A stretch of 64,000 bases of DNA from Pseudomonadota bacterium (GTDB lineage: Bacteria > Pseudomonadota > Gammaproteobacteria > Burkholderiales > Burkholderiaceae_C). Below, piece by piece: positions 42,666 to 50,407 of the stretch. The first letter of the stretch is position 1. The number at the start of each line of letters is the position of its first letter. The DNA lies in assembly GCA_023387335.1 (NCBI GenBank), contig JAEWIF010000026.1, positions 372,001 to 436,000 of the forward strand. Reading direction: 5' to 3'. A program made the position numbers and the translations under genes. The notes under the pieces were generated by a model, which was given only the letters and a program-made list of their open reading frames with translations, was not told where the DNA came from and searched no databases.

Positions 42666-43044
42666 GTCATTCCCGCGAAGGCGGGAATCCAGAGCTTCCG
42701 CCTTTCGTGAGCGCCGTCCCGTGCCGGGACAGGGCGAGGGAGGCCTCCTGCCTACATGTCCCCCGCGCGCCTGAACGGCGCTGGCTCCTCCTTTACTTCC
42801 GGCAGGAGGCCTCCCTCACCCTGTCCCTACGCCGCGTCGGATCAAACGCCGCCGCGAATGCCGGACAAAAGCAACCATGGTGCGGCGGCCGCCTGGAGCG
42901 GCCGTACGGGCACGGTCGATCTCACGACACCACGCCGCTTCAGGGCCGCCCCGAGGCGGCCGGGGCGCAGTGGTCGCTCAGGATGGCCGTTCAGGCAGCG
43001 GTCGAGAGATGGAAGCACTGGATCCCCGCCTTCGCGGGGATGAC
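42666..43044. repeat. composite palindromic element between ccoP and ccoG, bounded by inverted REP-like repeats
   Basis: The gap between ccoP and ccoG (42645-43110) holds no gene. GTCATTCCCGCGAAGGCGGG (plus AATCCAG, 42666-42692) is matched in inverse orientation at 43018-43044. Nested inside are a 27-bp inverted repeat (42726-42752 with 42801-42827), a 10-bp inverted pair CCTGAACGGC (42770-42779) and GCCGTTCAGG (42986-42995), and GC-rich short dyads near 42880-42975. RNA from it would fold into a large branched structure. It carries no transposase and could be a non-autonomous mobile element. Confidence 0.75.
42726..42827. repeat. 27-bp inverted repeat inside the ccoP-ccoG element
   Basis: The arm at 42726-42752 begins GGGACAGGGCGAGGGAGG and that at 42801-42827 ends CCTCCCTCACCCTGTCCC; they pair at 26 of 27 positions around a 48-base loop. 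The arm itself contains the palindrome GGAGGCCTCC. It may terminate the ccoNOQP transcript. Confidence 0.85.
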
Positions 43045-43055
43045 GGCCTGCGGGT

Positions 43056-43069
43056 TTGATCTGGCGCAA
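43056..43069 (+). promoter_or_regulatory. FNR box of ccoG
   Basis: TTGAT-CTGG-CGCAA: perfect left half and a right half keeping CAA. GACAGT (43092-43097) sits 32 bp from the centre as at the other FNR promoters here; the predicted RNA start is near 43104, seven bases before ccoG. Confidence 0.6.
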
Positions 43070-43110
43070 ACGCCAAGGCGGGGTGTGGGAGGACAGTACG
43101 TCTGTCCGCC

Positions 43111-44547
43111 ATGAACCAGAAAGTCATCCCCATCATCCCCGTGGCTCCGACCGGCGAGGTCGAGAGCCAATCGCTGTACGAAGCGCACCAGAAGATCTAC
43201 CCGCGCTCGGTCACCGGCCTGTTCGCGCGCTGGCGCTGGGCCTTCGTGTGGCTCACGCAGATCGTCTTCTACGGCCTGCCCTGGCTGTCCTGGGCGACCG
43301 AGGCCGGCGGGCGCCAGGCGGTGCTGTTCGACCTGGCGGCGCGCCGCTTCTACCTGTTCGGCTACGTCCTGTACCCGCAGGACTTCATCTACCTCACCGG
43401 CCTGCTGGTGATCAGCGCGCTGTCGCTGTTTCTCTTCACCGCCGTGGCCGGGCGCCTGTGGTGCGGCTTCGCCTGCCCGCAGACGGTCTACACCGAGATC
43501 TTTCTCTGGATCGAACGCCACGTCGAAGGCGACCGGCCCCAGCGCCTGAAGCTCGACGGCAGCGCCTTCAGCCTGGAGAAGCTGGTCAAGAAGTGGTTCA
43601 AGCACCTGCTGTGGATCGGCGTGGCCATGTGGACCGGCTTCACCTTCGTCGGCTACTTCACGCCGATCCGCGAGCTGGGACTGGAGTTCCTGCAGACCCG
43701 CATGAGCTCGTGGGAGGTGTTCTGGGTGTTCTTCTACGCCGGCGCCACCTACGGCAACGCCGGCTTCCTGCGCGAGCAGGTCTGCAAGTACATGTGCCCG
43801 TACGCACGCTTCCAGAGCGCGATGTTCGACCGCGACACGCTGATCGTCAGCTACGACACCGCCCGCGGCGACCCGCGCGGCACCCGCGGCCGCCGCGACG
43901 ACTTCCGCGCCATGGGCCTGGGCTCCTGCATCGATTGCGGCCTGTGCGTGCAGGTCTGCCCGACCGGGATCGACATCCGCAAGGGCCTGCAGTACGAGTG
44001 CATCGGCTGCGCGGCCTGCGTGGACGTCTGCGACGGCGTGATGGACAAGATGAACTACCCGCGCGGGCTGATCCGGTTCACCACCGAGAACGCGCTCGCG
44101 AAGGGCGAGGGCCGCTCGGGCATCGTGCGCCGCGTGCTGCGACCGCGCATCCTGGTGTACACGGCGCTGCTGGCCGCGCTGGGCGTGGGACTGGCCATCA
44201 GCCTGGCGGTGCGCACGCCGCTGAAGGTGGACGTGGTGCGCGACCGCGCGTCGCTGGCGCGGATCGTGCCGGGCGGCAGGCTGGAGAACGTCTACCGCCT
44301 GCAGGTGATGAACGCCACCGAGGAGACCCAGCGCTACCGCATCGCCGCCGACGGCCTGCCGGGCCTGGTGGTCGCCTCCGACGTGGACGTGGTGGTCGGC
44401 CCGGCCGAGTCGCGCTGGGTGGCCGTGCGGCTGCAGGTGCCGTACGGGTCCGCTTCGGCCGGCTCGCATCCCATCCATTTCGACATCGAGGCCCAGGGCG
44501 CGGGGGCGCACGTGCGCGAGAAGGCCGTGTTCCTGGTGCCGCGCTGA
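43111..44547 (+). CDS. ccoG: cbb3 oxidase accessory protein CcoG (FixG), polyferredoxin
   Basis: 478 residues. Membrane helices lie in the first 200 residues, CGFACPQTVYTEIF near 117 is an Fe-S/copper-related signature, two clustered [4Fe-4S] sites appear in CIDCGLCVQVCP and CIGCAACVDVCD (about 272-310), and a C-terminal periplasmic FixG_C domain follows. It reduces copper for cbb3 assembly. It has its own FNR box and is read with ccoH and the genes behind it. Confidence 0.95.
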   Translation: MNQKVIPIIPVAPTGEVESQSLYEAHQKIYPRSVTGLFARWRWAFVWLTQIVFYGLPWLSWATEAGGRQAVLFDLAARRFYLFGYVLYPQDFIYLTGLLVISALSLFLFTAVAGRLWCGFACPQTVYTEIFLWIERHVEGDRPQRLKLDGSAFSLEKLVKKWFKHLLWIGVAMWTGFTFVGYFTPIRELGLEFLQTRMSSWEVFWVFFYAGATYGNAGFLREQVCKYMCPYARFQSAMFDRDTLIVSYDTARGDPRGTRGRRDDFRAMGLGSCIDCGLCVQVCPTGIDIRKGLQYECIGCAACVDVCDGVMDKMNYPRGLIRFTTENALAKGEGRSGIVRRVLRPRILVYTALLAALGVGLAISLAVRTPLKVDVVRDRASLARIVPGGRLENVYRLQVMNATEETQRYRIAADGLPGLVVASDVDVVVGPAESRWVAVRLQVPYGSASAGSHPIHFDIEAQGAGAHVREKAVFLVPR

Positions 44548-44574
44548 ACTTCACGAGACGACAAGGAGACTCCG

Positions 44575-44853
44575 ATGGCTGATCCGCAAACCACAACCGC
44601 CGCGCCCGTCGAACCCTGGTGGCGCAACGGCTTCGTCTGGCTGGTGATCGCCGGCCCGGTGTTCGTCGTGCTGGCGTCGATCGCCACCTTCGTGGTGGCC
44701 GCGCGCGGCTCCGACAAGCTGGTGCAGCAGGACTATTACCGCAAGGGCATCGAGATCAACCGCCAGATCGCGAGCGAGCGAGCGCTGCTGCCGGCGATGC
44801 AGGGCCGCAACCACGCGGCCACGCCCACCGTCTCGCCGCCTGCCACGCCGTGA
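44575..44853 (+). CDS. ccoH: CcoH/FixH-like cbb3 assembly protein
   Basis: 92 residues with one membrane helix (about 20-45, FVWLVIAGPVFVVLASIATF), then DKLVQQDYYRKGIEINRQ, the FixH-family segment. Length is that of the short betaproteobacterial form. AAGGAG precedes the ATG; it follows ccoG by 27 bp. Confidence 0.85.
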   Translation: MADPQTTTAAPVEPWWRNGFVWLVIAGPVFVVLASIATFVVAARGSDKLVQQDYYRKGIEINRQIASERALLPAMQGRNHAATPTVSPPATP

Positions 44854-44860
44854 GGCCGCC

Positions 44861-45097
44861 ATGCTGATCCGCAAGATCCTGCGCATCACCTGGCCGGCGT
44901 TCCTGGCCGCGAGCCTGCTGCAGCTGGTCGTGTTCGCGATGGTCGACCCGCTGGAGCTGCAGTGGTTCGGGCGCGAACTCGCGTGGTCGCGGCAGGCGGT
45001 CTACGCGATGGGCTTCTTCGTGTTCTGGTGCGCCGCCATGCTGTCGAGCGCGCTCACGGCATTGCTGGGCCGGCCCGACGAAGACGGCGGGAACTGA
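44861..45097 (+). CDS. small two-helix membrane protein of the cco cluster
   Basis: 78 residues: helices at about 8-28 (ITWPAFLAASLLQLVVFAMV) and 46-68 (AVYAMGFFVFWCAAMLSSAL), with a short loop LELQWFGRELAWSRQ. I do not recognise a named family. It begins 7 bp after ccoH and is followed by the kinase gene 27 bp on, so it is probably co-transcribed with ccoGH and may be an assembly factor. The lone Cys in the second helix could be a metal contact, but this is only a possibility. Confidence 0.75.
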   Translation: MLIRKILRITWPAFLAASLLQLVVFAMVDPLELQWFGRELAWSRQAVYAMGFFVFWCAAMLSSALTALLGRPDEDGGN

Positions 45098-45124
45098 CGA
45101 AAAGCGGGGGGTCGCTGTGCTGTA

Positions 45125-46201
45125 ATGGCCGCGATCCCGATGCCCGTCCCGCCCTCCCTCCACAACCCCGAGAACGTCGCCGCGCGGCTCGCCGGCCTGC
45201 TGGACGCCGCCATGGACGGCATCCTGTCGGTCGACGAGCAGCAGCGCATCGTCCAGTACAACCGCTCCGCCGAGAAGATCTTCGGCTGGCCCGCTTCCGA
45301 GGTGCTGGGCCAGCGGCTGGAGATGCTGATCCCGCAGCGGTTCCGGCCGAACCATGCCGCCGAGGTGGAACGCTTCGGCCATACCGGCGTGAGCTCGCGC
45401 CGCATGGGCGGCGACCGCGTGATCATGGGCCTGCGCAAGGGCGGCGAGGAGTTCCCGGTCGACGCGTCCATCTCGCAGCTGGAAACGCCCGAGGGCAAGC
45501 TCTACACCGTGATCCTGCGCGACGTCACCGAGCGCATCCGCGCGCGCGAGGAGCTGGCGGCCTTCGCGGCCGAATCCACCTCGGTCCGCGAACAGGAGAA
45601 GACCCGCATCGCGCGCGAGCTGCACGACGAGCTGGCGCAGTCGCTCACCGCGCTGAAGATGGACACCATCTGGCTGCGCGACCACCTGCGCGAGGACCCG
45701 CAGGCGTTGACCGACAAGCTGTCCGGCATGCTGGCCATGCTGGATTCCAGCGTCGCCGCCACCCGCCGCATCGCCGCCGACCTGCGTCCGCTGGTGCTGG
45801 ACGACCTGGGCCTCGCGCCCGCCATCGAGTGGCTGGTGCAGAACTTCGGCCAGCGCACCGGCGTGGCCGCCGCGCTGGACATGGACGAGGACCTCGACCT
45901 GCCCGAGCCCTACGCCACCGGCGTGTTCCGCATCGTGCAGGAGTCGCTGGCCAACGTGGGCAAGCATGCGAAGGCGAGCAAGGTGCTGGTGCGCGTCGCG
46001 CGCGAGAACGGCGGCCTGGTGCTGAGCGTGCAGGACGACGGCGCCGGCTTCGACACCTCGGGCCCCCGCAAGCCGCAGTCGCTGGGCCTCGTGGGATTGC
46101 GCGAACGCGCCCACCTGCTGCAAGGCCAGGTGCAGGTGCAGAGCGCCCCTGGCTCGGGCACTCGCGTGGAGGCGCGCATCCCGATCCGGGAGGCCGCATG
46201 A
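45125..46201 (+). CDS. PAS-domain sensor histidine kinase (HisKA_3 type)
   Basis: 358 residues, no membrane helix, so cytoplasmic. A PAS domain covers about 22-137; His77 in IPQRFRPNH falls at the position of the heme ligand in EcDosP and FixL-type PAS domains. The phosphorylated His167 is in ARELHDELAQS (HisKA_3), and the ATPase domain has VQESLANVGKHAKA (N box) and DDGAGFD (G box). It overlaps its response regulator by 4 bp. Next to the cbb3 genes it is probably an oxygen or redox sensor; heme binding is inferred from one residue and location. Confidence 0.9.
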   Translation: MAAIPMPVPPSLHNPENVAARLAGLLDAAMDGILSVDEQQRIVQYNRSAEKIFGWPASEVLGQRLEMLIPQRFRPNHAAEVERFGHTGVSSRRMGGDRVIMGLRKGGEEFPVDASISQLETPEGKLYTVILRDVTERIRAREELAAFAAESTSVREQEKTRIARELHDELAQSLTALKMDTIWLRDHLREDPQALTDKLSGMLAMLDSSVAATRRIAADLRPLVLDDLGLAPAIEWLVQNFGQRTGVAAALDMDEDLDLPEPYATGVFRIVQESLANVGKHAKASKVLVRVARENGGLVLSVQDDGAGFDTSGPRKPQSLGLVGLRERAHLLQGQVQVQSAPGSGTRVEARIPIREAA

Positions 46202-46842
46202 CGATCCGCATCGTCCTGGCCGACGACCACGCCATCGTGCGCGAGGGCCTGAAACGCATCGTGGGCGACGTGGGCGACCTGCAGGTCGTCGGCGAGGCGG
46301 CTGACGGCGGCGAGGTGATGCAGCGCGTGCGCGAGCTGGACTTCGACGTGCTCGTGCTCGACCTGTCGATGCCGGGGCGCAGCGGCATGGAGCTGATCAA
46401 GCAGGTCAAGGCCGAGAAGCCGAAGCTGCGCATCCTGGTGCTGTCGATGCACCAGGAGACCCAGTACGCGGTGCGCGCCATCAAGTCGGGCGCGAGCGGC
46501 TACCTCACCAAGGAAAGCGCGCCGGCGCAGCTGGAGCAGGCGCTGCGCAAGATCGCGGGCGGCGGCGCCTACATCAGCGCGGAAGTGGCCGAGCAGCTGG
46601 CCCTGGGCGCCATGCCCGGCGGCGCGCCGGCCGTGCCGCACGAGGCGCTGTCGGACCGCGAGTTCGAGGTGCTGCGGCGCCTGGCCGCGGGCGAGTCGGT
46701 GAGCGATGTCGCCGCGGCGCTCAATCTGTCCGTCAAGACCGTGAGCAGCCACAAGGCCAACCTGATGTCGAAGCTCGGCCTGCACAACCCGACGGACCTG
46801 GTGCGGTACGCGCTGAAGCACGGGTTGATCGACCCGGTCTGA
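46198..46842 (+). CDS. LuxR/NarL-type response regulator
   Basis: 214 residues. Receiver domain with DDH (10-12), phospho-acceptor Asp near 56 in LVLDLSMPG, and LSMH and K in LTKES. The C-terminal LuxR helix-turn-helix has LSDREFEVLRRLAAGESVSD and LSVKTVSSHKANLMSKL. The ATG overlaps the kinase stop, marking a cognate pair. Targets are unknown; the neighbouring cco and fnr genes are candidates. Confidence 0.94.
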   Translation: MTIRIVLADDHAIVREGLKRIVGDVGDLQVVGEAADGGEVMQRVRELDFDVLVLDLSMPGRSGMELIKQVKAEKPKLRILVLSMHQETQYAVRAIKSGASGYLTKESAPAQLEQALRKIAGGGAYISAEVAEQLALGAMPGGAPAVPHEALSDREFEVLRRLAAGESVSDVAAALNLSVKTVSSHKANLMSKLGLHNPTDLVRYALKHGLIDPV

Positions 46843-46847
46843 AGTTC

Positions 46848-46932
46848 GTCATTCCCGCGAAGGCGGGAATCCAGAGCGTCCGGCTTCAGCGATCCAAGGG
46901 AAGCACTGCATCCCCGCCTTCGCGGGGATGAC
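46848..46932. repeat. REP-like inverted pair
   Basis: GTCATTCCCGCGAAGGCGGG with AATCCAG (46848-46874) and an inverted copy ending GCGGGGATGAC (46906-46932), 31 bases apart. It begins 6 bp after the response regulator stop and probably ends that transcript. Confidence 0.82.
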
Positions 46933-47059
46933 GGCAGGGCGGCTAGGAATATTCCGAGTCCCTCTCGGACTCGCGCCCCCGACCAACCGGACTCCTCCGA
47001 GCCGCCGTTTCAGCGCGCGCCGATGGTCCGGAACGGCCCCGCCCGCCACAGTGGAGGCC
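46933..47059 (+). promoter_or_regulatory. upstream region of the receiver-fnr pair
   Basis: It contains the palindrome GGAATATTCC (46946-46955) directly followed by GAGTCC-CTCTC-GGACTC (46956-46972). Their position before a regulator gene suggests operators, but the binding protein is unknown. GGAGG precedes the ATG at 47060. Confidence 0.4.
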
Positions 47060-47443
47060 ATGAACACCGCCGCCGTCGCCACCCCCCTGCGAGTCTTCCT
47101 GGCCGACGACTCCGACGCGATCCGCAGCCGCGTGGCCGCGCTGCTGGCGGGCCGCGAGATGGACGTGGTCGGCGAGGCCGGCACGCCGCAGGCCTCCATC
47201 GACGGCATCCTGGCCGCCGGTCCCGACGTGGTCGTGCTGGACTGCCAGCTCGACGGCGGCACCGGCCTGCAGGTGCTGCGCGCGGTGCGCGCCGAGCGCC
47301 CCGCCATCGCCTTCGTCGTGCTGTCCAACAACGCCAGCGAGCCGTACCGCAAGCGCTACCTCGGCGCCGGTGCGCACCGCTTCCTCGACAAGAGCAGCGA
47401 GTTCGACCAGCTGCCCGCCGCGCTCGCCGCCACCCGCCACTGA
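47060..47443 (+). CDS. stand-alone receiver-domain protein
   Basis: 127 residues, a single CheY-like receiver: LADDSDAIR (acidic pocket), VVLDCQLDGG with the phospho-acceptor Asp near 60, VLSNNAS and the Lys in FLDKSSEF. It has no output domain. GGAGG ribosome site just upstream. It lies 17 bp before fnr and the two genes share their first 15 bases (encoding MNTAA), so they are likely to be one unit. It may take phosphate from the nearby kinase or modulate it. Confidence 0.9.
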   Translation: MNTAAVATPLRVFLADDSDAIRSRVAALLAGREMDVVGEAGTPQASIDGILAAGPDVVVLDCQLDGGTGLQVLRAVRAERPAIAFVVLSNNASEPYRKRYLGAGAHRFLDKSSEFDQLPAALAATRH

Positions 47444-47460
47444 ATCGAAGGAGAAGAACC

Positions 47461-48252
47461 ATGAACACCGCCGCCATCGCCGCCGAACCCCGCATCGCAC
47501 CCCTGCAGTTCATGCCCCGCGCCCGCACGCGCAGCGCCACGCCGCCGGCGCTCACCACTTTGTGCTCGACCTGCCACCTGAAGGACCTGTGCCTGCCCTG
47601 CGGCATCAGCGCGCCGACGGTGGAGCGCCTGGACGGCCTGCACTTCGGCCGCCGGCGCGTCGCCGCGGGCCAGCCGCTGTACCGCGCGGGCGATGCCTTC
47701 CAGTCGATCTACGCGGTGCGCAGCGGCACCTTCAAGTCGGTGCTGGGCGCGACCGACGGCCGCGAGCAGGTGACGGGCTTCTCCATGGCCGGCGAGCTGA
47801 TGGGCCTGGACGGCCTGGCCCAGGGCCGCCACGCCAGCACCGCGGTGGCGCTGGAGGACGCCGAAATCTGCGCCATCCCCTACGAGCACCTGATGGAACT
47901 GGCGGCCGGGAACACCGAGCTGCAGCGCGCCGTCGGCAAGCTGATGAGCCGCGAGATCGTGCGCGAGCACAGCCTGATGATGCTGCTGGGCAGCATGAAC
48001 GCCGAGGAGCGCCTGGCCGCCTTCCTGCTGAACGTGTCGCAGCGCATGAAGGCGCGCGGCTGGTCGGCCAGCGAGTTCCACCTGCGCATGTCGCGCGCCG
48101 AGATCGGCAGCTACCTGGGCATGAAGCTGGAGACCGTCAGCCGCACCTTCTCGGCGTTCGTGCAGCAGCAACTGCTGGCGGTGGACAAGCGCCACATCCG
48201 CATCCTGGACCTGGACGCGCTCACCCGCACCTTCGAGGCCCGGCTGCAGTGA
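47461..48252 (+). CDS. fnr: FNR-type oxygen-sensing transcription regulator
   Basis: 263 residues. Cysteines 35, 38 and 44 (CSTCHLKDLC) and Cys137 reproduce the [4Fe-4S] ligand set of E. coli FNR; Cys47 is extra. A cyclic-nucleotide-like barrel follows, and the helix-turn-helix carries ETVSR, the Glu-Ser-Arg that reads TTGAT. AAGGAG and a leader like that of the usp gene precede the ATG. It is expected to activate ccoN, ccoG, ccoI/usp and hemN through the four FNR boxes in this window. Confidence 0.95.
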   Translation: MNTAAIAAEPRIAPLQFMPRARTRSATPPALTTLCSTCHLKDLCLPCGISAPTVERLDGLHFGRRRVAAGQPLYRAGDAFQSIYAVRSGTFKSVLGATDGREQVTGFSMAGELMGLDGLAQGRHASTAVALEDAEICAIPYEHLMELAAGNTELQRAVGKLMSREIVREHSLMMLLGSMNAEERLAAFLLNVSQRMKARGWSASEFHLRMSRAEIGSYLGMKLETVSRTFSAFVQQQLLAVDKRHIRILDLDALTRTFEARLQ

Positions 48253-48266
48253 ACGCGCGGGTTCCC

Positions 48267-48280
48267 TTGACCTCCATCAA
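48267..48280 (+). promoter_or_regulatory. FNR box of hemN
   Basis: TTGAC-CTCC-ATCAA, 14 bp after the fnr stop. CAAAGT (48303-48308) is centred 32 bp from the box centre; the predicted RNA start near 48315 is only about three bases before the hemN ATG. Confidence 0.78.
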
Positions 48281-48317
48281 CGAGCTCCTCGCGCCCACGG
48301 CGCAAAGTGAAGCCGTG

Positions 48318-49715
48318 ATGACCGAAACCCCCGACACCGTCCTGCCCGCCGACCTGCTGCGCAAGTTCGACGTGGCCGGGCCGCGCTACACCTCCTATCC
48401 CACCGCCGACCGCTTCGTCGAGGCCTACGGGCCCGAGGACCACCTGCGCGTGCTGCGCGAGCGCCGCACCGGCGCGGCGGCCGCGACCCTGCCGCTGTCG
48501 CTGTACGTGCACATCCCGTTCTGCGAATCGGTCTGCTACTACTGCGCCTGCAACAAGATCGTCACGCGCCAGCATGGCCGCGCGCAGCCGTACCTCCAGC
48601 TGCTGGAACGCGAGGCCGCGCTGCACACCGCGGTGATCGGCATGGGCCAGGCGGTGAGCCAGCTGCACCTGGGCGGCGGCACGCCGACCTTCCTCTCGGA
48701 CGAGGAACTGTCCGAGCTGATGACGATGCTGCGCACCCACTTCTCGCTGGCGCCCGGCGGCGAGTACTCGGTGGAGGTCGATCCGCGCACCGTCACGCGC
48801 GAGCGCCTCGCGCACCTGGCCTGGCTGGGCTTCAACCGCCTGAGCTTCGGCGTGCAGGACTTCGATCCGCGCGTGCAGAAGGCGGTGCACCGCGTCCAGC
48901 CGTTCGAGCAGGTCGCGGCATTGATGGCCGAGGCGCGCGCCATGGGCTTCGAGTCGCTCAACGTGGACCTGATCTACGGTTTGCCGCTGCAGACCCGCGA
49001 GTCGTTCGCGCGCACGCTGGGGCAGGTGCAGGAGCTGCGGCCGGACCGCATCGCGCTCTATGGATACGCGCACCTGCCGGACCGCTTCAAGCCGCAGCGC
49101 CGCATCGTGCCGGCCGAACTGCCGGACGGCGCCGGCAAGCTGAGCATGCTGGCCGATTCGATCGACGCGCTGCGCGAAGCGGGCTACGTGTACGTGGGCA
49201 TGGACCACTTCGCGCTGCCCGGCGACGCGCTGGCCGTGGCCAAGCGGCAGGGACGGCTGCACCGCAACTTCCAGGGCTACAGCACGCAGCCGGATTGCGA
49301 CCTGATCGGCCTGGGCGTCTCGGCCATCAGCCGCATCGGCGCCAGCTACGCGCAGAACGCCAAGACCCTGGACGAGTACGAGGACGGCCTGCGGCAGGGC
49401 CGGCTGCCGGTGGTGCGCGGCCTGGCGATGGACCGCGACGACCTGGTGCGCCGCGCCGTGATCATGGGCCTGATGTGCCAGGGCGAGGTGCTGTTCGAGG
49501 CGATCGAGGAGGGCTGGCTGCTGGACTTCAGGAGCTATTTCGCGCCCGAGCTCGCTCGCCTGGAGCAGATGGCCGCCGACGGCCTGGTGCGCATCGACGA
49601 GGGCGGCATCCAGGTCACGCCCGCCGGCTGGTACGTGGTGCGCGCCATCGCGATGGTGTTCGACCGCTACCTGCAGGCCGACCGGCAGCGCACGCGCTTC
49701 TCGCGGATCCTCTGA
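48318..49715 (+). CDS. hemN: oxygen-independent coproporphyrinogen III oxidase
   Basis: 465 residues from ATG 48318. Radical SAM enzyme with CESVCYYCAC near residue 70 (CxxxCxxC plus the HemN extra Cys), preceded by DVAGPRYTSYPTADRF, the true HemN opening that separates it from HemW. It makes protoporphyrinogen for heme when oxygen is scarce, consistent with its FNR box. No ribosome site fits between the predicted RNA start and the ATG, so the message may be leaderless. The next gene follows after 1 bp. Confidence 0.95.
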   Translation: MTETPDTVLPADLLRKFDVAGPRYTSYPTADRFVEAYGPEDHLRVLRERRTGAAAATLPLSLYVHIPFCESVCYYCACNKIVTRQHGRAQPYLQLLEREAALHTAVIGMGQAVSQLHLGGGTPTFLSDEELSELMTMLRTHFSLAPGGEYSVEVDPRTVTRERLAHLAWLGFNRLSFGVQDFDPRVQKAVHRVQPFEQVAALMAEARAMGFESLNVDLIYGLPLQTRESFARTLGQVQELRPDRIALYGYAHLPDRFKPQRRIVPAELPDGAGKLSMLADSIDALREAGYVYVGMDHFALPGDALAVAKRQGRLHRNFQGYSTQPDCDLIGLGVSAISRIGASYAQNAKTLDEYEDGLRQGRLPVVRGLAMDRDDLVRRAVIMGLMCQGEVLFEAIEEGWLLDFRSYFAPELARLEQMAADGLVRIDEGGIQVTPAGWYVVRAIAMVFDRYLQADRQRTRFSRIL

Positions 49716-49716
49716 C

Positions 49717-50400
49717 GTGACCCCCACGCTCGCGGCCACCGCTTTCCTGATGGGCCTGGCCGGCGGCCCGCACTGCGCCGCGATGTGCGGCGCCGCTTGC
49801 GCCGGCGTGGCGCGAGCGGGCAGCGGTTCACCGGCGCGTCGGGCCTGGGCGTTCCAGGCCGGCCGCGTGCTGGGCTACTCGGCGGCGGGCGCGGTGGCGG
49901 CCACGGGCGCGGAGGCGCTCGCCTGGATGGCGCAGCAGACCTCGGTGCTGCGGCCCGCCTGGACGCTGATGCAACTCGTGGTGCTGGGCTGGGGACTGAT
50001 GCTGCTGGTGCTCGCGCGCCAGCCGGCCTGGCTCGACGGTTTCGGCCGCGGCGTGTGGGGCCGGGTGCGGCCCTGGGCCGGCGTGCGCGGCGGCGCCTTC
50101 GGCGCGGGCGCGCTGTGGACCTTCATGCCTTGCGGATTGCTGTATTCGGCGCTGCTGGTCGCCTCGCTCAGCGGCGGGCCGGCGAGCGGCGCGCTCGCGA
50201 TGGCGCTGTTCGCCGTCGGCAGCGGCGCGGGGCTGTGGCTCGCGCCCAGGCTCTTGCGATGGCTCAGCGGGCAGGGCAATCGCTGGCGCCAGGTCGGCGG
50301 CACGCGGGTGGCCGGGGCGGTGCTGGCGGCGGTGGCCGCCTGGGCACTGTGGGCCGACACGGCTCATCGCATCGCCCTGTGGTGCGCCCAGGCGCTGTAG
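49717..50400 (+). CDS. sulfite exporter TauE/SafE-like membrane protein
   Basis: 227 residues from GTG 49717, with six or so membrane helices. The first helix ends in GGPHCAAMCGAAC, a His/Cys motif typical of the subfamily found beside cco and fnr genes and thought to handle copper or Fe-S-related assembly rather than sulfite. MPCGLLYSALL near residue 145 is the second conserved Cys motif. It starts 1 bp after hemN and is probably under the same FNR promoter. Confidence 0.88.
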   Translation: MTPTLAATAFLMGLAGGPHCAAMCGAACAGVARAGSGSPARRAWAFQAGRVLGYSAAGAVAATGAEALAWMAQQTSVLRPAWTLMQLVVLGWGLMLLVLARQPAWLDGFGRGVWGRVRPWAGVRGGAFGAGALWTFMPCGLLYSALLVASLSGGPASGALAMALFAVGSGAGLWLAPRLLRWLSGQGNRWRQVGGTRVAGAVLAAVAAWALWADTAHRIALWCAQAL

Positions 50401-50407
50401 CGGTTCG

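Noticed and set aside
42707..43114. Short open frames in the ccoP-ccoG gap
   Set aside because: They run through nested palindromes and match no recognisable protein.
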